From the NCBI RefSeq assembly GCF_963676685.1, contig NC_092346.1:28099133-28163132 (forward strand): a stretch of 64,000 nucleotides of DNA. Reading direction: 5' to 3'. A program made the position numbers and the translations under genes. The notes under the pieces were generated by a model. That model saw only the letters and a program-made list of their open reading frames with translations, had not been told where the DNA came from and did no database searches. Source of the stretch: Mytilus edulis (taxonomy: Eukaryota > Mollusca > Bivalvia > Mytilida > Mytilidae). The first letter of the stretch is position 1. The number at the start of each line of letters is the position of its first letter. This document shows positions 45,780-55,900 of this stretch, piece after piece.

Positions 45780-46260
45780 ATTGGTGAACTCGCTCACATA
45801 AACATTTTGGGCTCATTGTTTTTACTTTAAAGTTTATTTTTCTTGTAAAATATTTATTTAATCTCACAAATTATTTCATTTCATGGACAGATATATTATA
45901 AAAATGAAGAGATATTAAAACTTGCGTTGATCAGTTCAATATATTTAAATAATAATATCGGCGAATGTTAATAACCTCAGATCAACTTTTTTTTTTAAGA
46001 ACAACATTTAACATATTTGATATAAAGTTTATATTTTCATATCAAGTACTTATTGATCTCTCAGATTTCATAAATTTGATAAAATAAAAGAGATATAAAC
46101 ACTTGGGTCTACCAACTTATATTAAGGCATATAACGGCGAATGTTTGTTCCGTCTGGTCATCTTTTTTTGAAGAAAAACATTTTTATTTACTATAAAGTT
46201 TATATTTTCATATCAAGTATTTATTGATCTCGTAGAAAAAGAAGGGTTTAAAAATTAACA
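45780..46260 (-). repeat. Satellite-like array, inverted block
   Basis: The unit features of the 43.3-45.0 kb array return in reverse complement: TTTCATGGACAGATATAT near 45890, ATATCGGCGAATGTTAATA near 45955 with TCAACTTTTTTTTTTAAG next to it, and a second reversed unit at about 46020-46170 with CATATAACGGCGAATG. The two blocks face each other across about 800 bp of unrelated AT-rich sequence. Confidence 0.65.
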
Positions 46261-46989
46261 TCTATTAATTTGCTTTGAATCCGGTAGGTAAACGGACAGA
46301 AAGTCTTTTTGACCTTTTTGTCTGTGACATTCATCCTTTGATTTTCTGTCCTACATTCGCCGGCAACAGTTCTTATTTGAATATGACGGATTAAAAATGA
46401 GATAGTAATCTCAGATTAAAAGAGGTAGCCGGGAGTATACCCAGAATTTTTATATGACCTAACCATAAAGAAAACATAATCATTCCTTGAATATGATGTA
46501 GAGTAAACCGGGGATTAATAATACTTCACGGTTAATATTTGTATATTCTGAAGGGGTTGATTCATGTCTTCATGATGCCCGAGGAGGGTGAGCGAATCCT
46601 GCTACACTGACGTGTGTCGCCCGTCATGTTTCGCACGCTTACGATTTTTCCTGTATTGGAATTACCCACAGCGCTTTTCTCTATAAAATAGTAACATACA
46701 CCAAAAAAATAGGTTTTTCATACTTCAGTAGAAATTGCTCTTAATGTTATTATGCCTTAAATTTTGCATGTCTGGTAGCATGTATTTATGAGTTTCAATA
46801 TAACCATGCTGTTTCTAAATGCATTCTTTAAAAACATTTGCTGCCTATTATATAGATTGTCTGCATGGTGTGTGTTTGAATGTTGTGTTTACTAGTATGT
46901 TATTCTATATTCGACAAAAAGTCTCAAGAGAATATGTTTGTATTGTTAATGTGAACCGAACAAAAAAAAACTGTCGTATTCGTATTCGT

Positions 46990-47073
46990 CATCTTCGCTA
47001 GCCAAGGGTTACGATCCACTCCCGCTCTCTTCGCGAAGAGAGTGGGAGTGGATCGCCTTGGCTAGCGAAGATG
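46990..47073. repeat. 84-bp near-perfect palindrome centred on TCGCGA
   Basis: The left arm begins CATCTTCGCTAGCCAAGG and continues with GATCCACTCCC. The right arm mirrors it with GGGAGTGGATC and CCTTGGCTAGCGAAGATG. The centre is TCTCTTCGCGAAGAGA. Only a few unpaired bases interrupt the arms. The hairpin could be a fold-back MITE. Its GC content stands out from the AT-rich surroundings. Confidence 0.85.
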
Positions 47074-47084
47074 CGCATTCGTAT

Positions 47085-47310
47085 ACAGGTATATTGACGA
47101 TGTTCTTTCCATTCAAAATCCAAACATTTCTGATTTGGTTTCACTAATATCTCCTCAGGAACAAGAGATCAAATAAATTACTGATACAGCTTCCTCTGCC
47201 TCATTTCTTTGCATATACTAATAATTTACTACATCCGTCATCCCAGTACCAGATGCTCAATAACAAACGAGGCGGCAAGATCAATTTTAAAATTTTAAGT
47301 TTTGAACAAA
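47085..47310 (+). pseudogene. Degenerate reverse-transcriptase fragment (Y-I-D-D box), second lineage
   Basis: Plus-strand translation shows R-Y-I-D-D-V-L-S-I-Q-N, then E-Q-E-I-K, a stop, and T-D-T-A-S-S-A-S-F-L in the same frame. This resembles the region after the catalytic box in Penelope-like reverse transcriptases from bivalves. It differs from the L-D-D copies elsewhere in the window, so it is a separate, older lineage. A lysine/arginine-rich N-K-R-G-G piece near 47265 may correspond to the Y-D-K-R-D-D motif. Short and disrupted, so moderate confidence only. Confidence 0.5.
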
Positions 47311-48607
47311 ATACTTTCTTTATCACGATATTCAAGAGCTTGTAATTATATAATAGTTCTGGAGTTCGCTTTAGGCGTTTTGAATTTATGAGAATTTTCC
47401 AAAACATGGTTTCTCAATGAAATAAACATAATAGCCTTCGGCTCAGTCATTACCACTTTCTTAGTCAATACCACTGTCCTGTGGGCAGTCCATATATCAC
47501 GATAATAATCAGTTTTCAAGAACTATTATATAAATATAACTGACTCCAACTTCGTCATCGGTTTCTGAACACAAAAAAAAATCAATAAGACAGGGTTTTG
47601 TCAAAGAGTGTCCTTGGACAATTTCCTCAAAACGTTTATCGGAAAGTACTAATATTGAATGGATAATTATTCAATGTCTACTTCACAAAACCTACAAGAT
47701 GGTCTTGAGTTACATAAATGTATATAGATGTATGTTCTGAAGTTGTTTATCCTTTTTCTTTACTTAGCAGTTTTCACTTTTCTTGTCTCTGTGCGCTATT
47801 ACCATATGTTCCTTTTGGTCGTATAGCGCTTGAAGTGACTCTGCATGTATGCATCCAACTATCAGGATTCGGCTTTGGGTGTTTCTTGTGCAGATGGGTC
47901 CAGAGATGCGATTCAGACGCAAAATGATTTTACATGTTTTTTTTCTCATTTTTTAAAACTTTTGTATAATATATTTTACTTTATAATCCATTCTTTATTG
48001 AGAAAGTGTAAACTGTATACTGTATGTACTTTTAACTAGAAAAGCGTTTTGTTGGCGTCTTTGTCAGATTGTATTGTATATGTGTTTCAATCTTTTAGTC
48101 AGTTGATTTACATGTAGTCAGTTTTGTTAGTTTGTCTGCTATGCATACAAAAACAGTTTCGGCTGCTTGATCTCAATCATTCTCACATGAACCTATAAAA
48201 ATATAATGTCGGTTTGGGTTGCCAAATTTTGTCAATATAACTGATCATACAACTGAAAGTTTTAGCTAGCTTTCAAACCAGGTTTAACCACCATATCTTT
48301 GGGAAATGTTCCCCTTTTTCGGATTTACTTAGAGTTCGGTATTTTTGTTAACAGTTTTTGTAAAGTAATCTGCCGTGAACATGTCCGCTTATTAACATTT
48401 GAGATTTATTTTCATGGATTATCAGAGAAAATTCCTTTTTTAATTGCAGCCGTTATATGTTGTTTTCAAGCATATAGTAAACAAAATCAAAGGGTATTTT
48501 CATTTGTGACTTTAAGTTCTTCCTGGGCAAACAATATTATTTGCAAATATTTAAATTGTACTGATAAAGCAATTAATATGTGATAATTTTCATTCTTAAT
48601 AAAAACC

Positions 48608-48620
48608 GTTGCTAGGCAAC
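48608..48620. promoter_or_regulatory. Perfect palindromic RFX X-box-like motif GTTGCTAGGCAAC
   Basis: GTTGC-TAG-GCAAC fits the RFX consensus with perfect half-sites. No gene start is evident next to it; the nearest resolved gene end is 1.3 kb away. Function is speculative. Confidence 0.35.
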
Positions 48621-49289
48621 CTACCTTTCACCGGGACACAATAAAATCATTATTTTTTTCAAGTGTCTACACTAAGACCATCATTGATATCAATATAAAA
48701 TTATTTGGAGAGGGGGCCAAAAATAGCCCTTATCATACCTTGTCCTTTTGCAATAATTGGATTCGCCTTGTTATATATAAGACATTGCTTAAATCCTTCT
48801 CAAAGCATGATTATAGACTTATTGAAAATTATTTTCTCTTTCTTAAGTAAAGATTAGTCTGAACAAAACCGTCAAGATTCTTTTTAAATCGCCTTTATCT
48901 AAATGAAGTACGTTTCATTATTTGCATCTTTTGTATAAACCAAATATTGTATTGACATGTTTGCAATTATAAAACATTTGTTTCACTGATTAAAGTCATA
49001 AACCTCTCATATAACAAATGAGAAGAAATTATTTGAAAGTATATTTACATATTCTCGTATAACCATTTCTAACAATTTGAGATTTTGGTAAATTGATTAT
49101 GGCAAACTCTAATAAGTGTTAAAAAGTTTCATCCAAAATGAGCAGAAAACAATATCACCTCTTTGACTAACTGTAGAACCTAAAGGAACATTGGAATGTC
49201 TAAATGTTTATGGATAAGAGTCCTCGGTATTGAGACAAAATCATATTTTTTTTCATAAACTATGCCTTATAAATAAAAATTATATCGAA

Positions 49290-49935
49290 AACATCATAAT
49301 AACAATTATACATATCTTCGCAGTTATCACAATAGTTTGATGCCTGAATCGTACGTATATGTCTTCGCAATTATCACATTACAGAAGGTCGATGCCTGAA
49401 TCGTTCGTATCATTGCAGTTATTCCGATAGTTCAATTCTGAATCGCACGTTACATCACAACTAACATAATATTTGAATATGTCACTCGCATCATAGATGT
49501 AATACCTCGCATTTATCATCGCAATAATCTCAATTGTTTGATGTCTAAATCACCCGTACCATTCATTTACTCTCAAATGTAAATGTCTGAATTGCATGTG
49601 TCATCGCAATTAACTCAACAGTTCAATGTATGAATTACATATTATAGCAAATATCTCAAAAGTTTAATGTCTGAACCCTACGTTCTTTGCAATTAACTCG
49701 ATAGTTCAATGTCTGAAGCGTCCGTTTCATACGGTAATAATTTCAGTATAATTTTATACTAGTATTTCAATGTCTGAATCGCGCGTCTCATCGCAATAAA
49801 CTCAACAATTCAATTTCTCAATCATCCGAATCATTGTGATAATCTCGGCGGTTTATTCAATGCCTGAATCACACGTATCTCCGCCATTAACTCAATAGTT
49901 CAATGTCTGAATCATACGTTTCATCGCAATTAACC
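49290..49935 (-). repeat. Decaying 42-44 bp minisatellite overlapping the Dispatched-like 3' coding end
   Basis: On the plus strand a unit resembling CAATGTCTGAATC, then a TACGTTTCATCGCAATTAA-like half and an ACTCAATAGTT-like end, recurs about thirteen times. Unit starts are near 49900, 49858, 49811, 49769, 49708, 49665, 49624, 49580, 49539, 49433, 49391 and 49339, with more diverged members between. Most spacings are 41-47 bp. The first unit is coding on the minus strand: it gives V-N-C-D-E-T-Y-D-S-D-I-E-L-L at the end of the Dispatched-like protein. Later units are non-coding in that frame. Confidence 0.85.
49852..49857 (-). terminator. Candidate polyadenylation signal (AATAAA) for the Dispatched-like gene
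   Basis: On the minus strand AATAAA lies about 30 bases after the stop codon, inside the second minisatellite unit (GGCATTGAATAAACC). If used, the 3'UTR would be very short and formed from the repeat. Other signals further downstream cannot be excluded. Confidence 0.3.
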
Positions 49936-52900
49936 CTCACATATTTCTGTTTCCTTTGACACTTCAATTTCATCGCTTTCACAATTGATGGAATTGATCC
50001 AGTATTTCCCTCAGGTCCCCATGATGCCATAAATGCAGGAAATAACAGAAATGAAAACAGAAAAGATGTTCCGATTGTGCACATCACAAATATTCCAAAT
50101 TGATATGAAAATTGGATTTCAGCAAACAGCATAAAAACAGCAGCACCAAAGGTTGTTATCGCCCCTGATAATACAGACAGACCCATGGCTTCTAACATGC
50201 TCTTTACGCGACCTTTCCGATCGGTAAATGGCGAGGTTCTGTATGCCTCTGCAAAATGCACCACATAATCAACTGATAATCCTACGATCAAACTCAGATT
50301 AATCGATTCTAAAACCTGAAAAAGAATATACAATATAAATGAACAGGTAAACTTTCTGAAAAAAATAAATCAACACAATATAAATTTGGTGCGTTCGAAT
50401 ATAAGCACTTTTCTGGATGCACCTTCATCATGATTGCCCAAAGCAAACGAGACAAGCTAAATATTTTTACGAACCGAAATATGTGAAGAGCTTTTCGATC
50501 AAAATGGACCAAAAATAATAGCCCTATAAACTAAGGTTAACTTTACCCGAGTGAGTTTTAACACCTTATTCAATCTTTTTTTTTTTTATCTATAAACGGT
50601 CAATTTTAGATAGGTTCGACGTACTGACTACTAAGTTTTCAGTAGTAATATCAGTGAGGCCTATAGCGCACCAGCAGCGGTATCGGACTATCCACTTGGT
50701 GCGGTAAAATTTGAAAACAACACTTTATTTCAAGCGTCTAATGCGCTTTTTGGGATTTACCTTCACTGGGAACATTCAAAGCCGAATATTTGGAAGTCAA
50801 GGATGTATTAAAACCAAAAGGATATCTTTTTCTCATTTTTTTTTTATAATAAACACCAATTTTACGCAAGGCTATTACATTGTACAATAAACTATTTTCG
50901 ACAGTCCGTCGCGTAGTGATCTTCTTACGATATTCAACATTACGTTTTTTTGTTCAATCCTTACCATACCTTCTTAAACATCGGCTTACCCCTAGTTTCC
51001 ATCCAATCAAATGTATTAAACCAACCACAACAATGGTTATCATAGTAATACAAATGGTAGCAAGAAAGCCAATCACCACATTCAGTGTCGTAATAGTTAA
51101 AATTGGAAATGCCAATGATATTCCAATGACAACACCTCTCACTGCAGATTTCACAAGAGTCTGAAAATAAATTGAACCTGTAAGCCCGCTGTAATATATA
51201 ATACAACCAATTCACAGAAAACAATCGCATTCTGAACATTGTTTTATTTTACAATTCATGAATTGGCACTAGATATATGCTAGTGTAGATTTATAGTAAA
51301 GTCCTTTTGTAACCAAAAGTATGTTAACATTCTTTTAATTTAGTAAAGACATACTGACGCAATTGTATTTGCAAATAATTGTTCAGTTACGGTCATATCA
51401 AACAAACCTACTTTTGAATGGTTAGATTTCTGCGTTAAAGTAAGAAACAACTTCTTGATAAAACGTTAACCAATGTGTTATGCTGGAGATTCAACTTGTT
51501 CATATCCATACCTCTTGAATTTTTATCCAGTGCCACGATTCTTGCGTAGATTGGAAGCCACTTTTCATAGAACTTGGCATCTTTGATACCTAGTTTCAAA
51601 ATGATTTAAATTCATAAGTACATTATCTAAACAAAACCTACATACAAATGTTGACAAATGTCAGATGTCTCTTTCCTCATCTATTTCTAGGAGAGGTACT
51701 GAAAAGTGATCATGTTTTAAGGTTAGCAAAACTATTCTATCGTTCTATGGATTTTTTTTCCAATTTGATAAAGTACAATGTTGCAGGTATACTTGAGCCG
51801 AAATTGAGCCAGTTCTATTGATCCGACTGAGAAAATTTCATTTGGATTGGTTTATTATATACCATCATTTTTTAATAATTTTTTAATAACTAAGTATTCG
51901 GATATATTTTCTTATACGTGTGGTTGTATTTATGTGTTTTTTGTTTACATTTTTAACACGTGAAACTATAAAATTATTTTACCTCCTGCTGTATAAATTT
52001 TTCCCACAAATGATAGATTGGTTTGCCTTCTCGATATCCAAGGTTTTGAAACATAAATGTTGTGTTGATTTCTATTGCAACAACTCGCAATCTTGTTCCA
52101 TACGTTCCTAAATAAAAATTGATGGCATCAATTTATTAATTTCTAATTTTTTTTAAAAATCTAATCTCCAAGCAATAGCAACCGTTCTTTAGCTATACTT
52201 GTTTATACACCCTTGTTCTATAAAATAGCCTGTTATACCGGTAGTATACTCTCAATATATTCTATACCCAGGTAATATCAAATAATCAGGAAACACAAAT
52301 TGAACACATCACGTGTGGGAAAACTTGATTTAAAAAAGAGAGGAACCAGATACCAAAGGGACATTCAAACTCATAAGTCGTAAAACAACTGAAATTACAA
52401 AAAAAACAAAAAAAAAACCAGTATACAAATCTCAACAGAGAAAATCGAAAACTAAGCAACACGAAATCAGTGTATTTATAAAAAAGAAGATGTGGTATGA
52501 TTGCCAATGAGACAATATCCACAGAAGACCAAAATGACACAGACATTAACAACTATAGGTCACCGTACGACCTTCAACAATGAGCAAAGCATATGTAAAG
52601 TATCATTTATCAACATCTTAAGAAGCACAGTCATCCTATTAAAGATTTAACAGTTCAACCTTTAGAAGTAGTAAATAAGCAGCCTGGTGAATCTCATTCT
52701 AAGTTTGTACGATCACGAAAAATAAATGAATTAAATTGGATTAAAAAATTACAGACAGTCTACCCTCTCGGTCTTAATGATAATATCATGGGAATTGGCA
52801 ATATATCAAGAACCGATTCTGTTAACATTTTGGATATAGTTTCTAAAACTGTTCGTAAAAATCGTTCTCATGGACGCAGAATAAATCGCAATCAAAGAAA

Positions 52901-55900
52901 ATTTCGGACTACCATACAAATATTTCGGACCTAATTTCTATTTCAAAAAACAACGGCAGACATTATCTGTTAACCAAGCTTTGTTCTTTACCTATAAATA
53001 AATTAAATAAAATTTTAGAGGATTGCAACACAATGTCATATTACAGTCCTAAGTATGAAATTGTTCAAATTATAATGGCATATTGTTATTCTAAACTGTT
53101 TCCAAAAATTGATCGCCCTGAAGATCATAAAAAACATTTTATTAAAAACATTTTATTAAAATAAAGTATGTCAATAAAGGTTTTGATTTTGTAAATATTG
53201 CCGGTATTTTTAACGACCATTCTGTTAAAGACCAAATTCCTGGATATTTTGATAATACTGAACTCCCTCTCATTTGTTATATTTACAAGAAATCTACCCG
53301 ATAATATGTGTTTAATTATAGCCAATTGTGTAAAGATGTAAATATCACTGAATATATATACACCTATGTCGTGTAATTGCAGTAATTCAGAATACACCTA
53401 TGGCCCAATTTCCCATGTTATAACAGGAGACCTTAACATCGTTCGCGACCGAGAGTTAAAATCATTCCTCAGTAAAGGACCTAAATATCGTCCCCCGTCA
53501 ACTATTAACTGGAATGAGTGTCGTAATATCATCAACGACTCACTCCGTGCCTACTGTTTGAAATGGGTAAAACGGGAAAAAGCTGACAAAAAATCTTTGG
53601 ACTCTTTTTTTAATTCAGTAATGAAGATAGTTGATATTCGAATACAACATTTTAAAGAACATTTTACTCTTAACAAAAACTTTAAAAACCCTATTTCGCG
53701 TATCAAAAATAAACTAACAGAACTAGCCAAGGAATTTGTTTTTGTTCCGGCTGATAAAGCTGCTAATAATATCATTATTGTTTGACGTAAATTTTATATA
53801 GAGGTTCTGCAAAAGGAAATCACGAATTCACCAACATTCTAACTTACTTCATTTTCAGAAAACGACATCTGTAACAAACATAAACTTTTAGCTACTTCTT
53901 TACAAGCAGAACCAAACACAATTAAAGTCCCAACTATATGTACTGGCTTCCGAAGCTGCACAAAAAACCTTACAAATATAGATTTATTTAATCTTCTAGC
54001 CATTGTTCAACTACTAAATAGTCTGTTTTACTTACTAGTACACTTGGTACAATAAAAAACCTGATAATAAATTGTTCAAATAAGGCCTTTGAAAATAGTG
54101 GAATTAATTACTTTTGGAGTGTCAAAAACTCGTTGGAAGTACTTGATAAATTGCATGCATATATTGGTGATTTTGAATCTGTTCAAAGTTTTGATTTTTC
54201 TACCCTATATACCACTTTACCTCATATTCTTATTAAGAAAAAATTCAAATCCCTAATTAACTGGGCATTTAAAAAGTCGGAATGCGAGTACATATGTTCA
54301 AACTCTTTTAGATCATTTTTTAGTAGCAATAAACAAAAGAACTATGTCAATTGGACATGCTTTGATACTATTTATGCGCTTGAATTTTTACTTGATAACA
54401 TTTTTGTTCGCTTTGGAGATTCCGTATATCGTCAAGTTATTGGAATTCCAATGGGGACTAACTGTGCACCACTTATTGCGGACCTGTTTTTGTACTATTA
54501 TGAGTTACAATTTATGACTAAAATTAGCAAAGACCCATCAAAACAACATTTGATACAAAAATTTAACAATACTTTCAGATATTTGGATGATATATTGGCT
54601 CTCAATAATGACGACTTCAGTATGTATACTAAAGAAATTTATCCTGTAGAACTTACTTTAAATAAAGCTAATGATAACAATGACCACTGCCCTTTCCTCG
54701 ATCTTGATATCTATATCATAAACGGGAAGCTTAATACAAAAATTTATGATAAAAGAGATGATTTTTCATTTCCTATTGTTAATTATCCATTTTTAGATGG
54801 TGACGTTCCCTTGTCACCATCTTATGGTGTTTATATATCTCAACTTGTACGATTCGCTCGTGTATGTAACAACGTATTAGATTTTAGCGAGAGAAATTTA
54901 TGTATTACTGAAAAATTATTACACCAGGGTTTTCGATATCACAAACTGGTCAAAACATTTACTAAATTTTATCACCGGTATAAGGAAATAATTCGTAAAT
55001 ATAACTCAACATGCAGACATCTTATACGTTCAGGTATTTCACATCCAAAATTTTATGGAAATATTCTTTATAAAGCACAAAAATGTCAGTATTCTCCTCA
55101 TATAACTAACAAAACCTTTAAATAGACTTATTAAAAGGGGATATAGTTACGATACTGTTGTCATGTCATTAAAGATTGCATATTTTGGCTTTAACATTGA
55201 TTCACTGATAGGGTCTTTACATCGGAACTAAACACAATTATTTCTAAAAAAAAAACAGTTGTTGGCATGACACGGGTTATGTTCTTCTCATATATTTTAT
55301 GATAGTATGATACTAAACCCCTAACGGGAGGGATTGTACCTGATATTCATATGATGAAGACATAATCTTTCAATCAGTTTAATTGAGGTCTGGAGCTGGC
55401 ATGTCAGTTAACTGCTAGTAGTCTGTTGTTATTTATGTATTATTGTCATTTTATTTATTTTCTTTTGTTACATCTTTTGACATCGGACTCGGACTTCTCT
55501 TGAACTGAATTTTAATGTGCGTATTGTTATTCTTTTACTTTTCTACATTGGCTAGAGGTATAGGGGGAGGGTTGAGATCTCATAAACATGTTTAACCCCG
55601 CCGCAATTTTGCGCCTGTCCCAAGTCAGGAGCCTCTGGCCTTTGTTAGTCTTGTATGATTTTAAATTCTAGTTTCTTGTGTATAATTCGGAGTTAAGTAT
55701 GACGTCCATTATCACTGTACTATTATGCATATTTTAGGGGCCAGCTGAAGGACACCTACGGGTGCGGGAATTCTCGCTACATTGAAGACCCATTGGTTGC
55801 CTTCGGCTGTTGTTTATTCTATGGTCGGGTGGTTGTCGCTTTGACATATTCACCATTTCCTTTCTCAATTTTATTACCTATATACGATGATCTGTTGAAC

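Larger units (their letters stand above)
46261..49289. other. Intergenic region downstream of the Dispatched-like gene
   Basis: No supportable gene. Contains the 84-bp palindrome, a degenerate RT fragment and a perfect RFX-like X-box (48608-48620). The ORFs at 46819-47001, 47718-47927 and 48299-48583 show no recognisable protein and lack splice or promoter support. Confidence 0.5.

Noticed and set aside
43280..46260. CRISPR-like array
   Set aside because: Units are about 185 bp, the shared segment is long and diverging, and the genome is clearly animal; it is satellite DNA.
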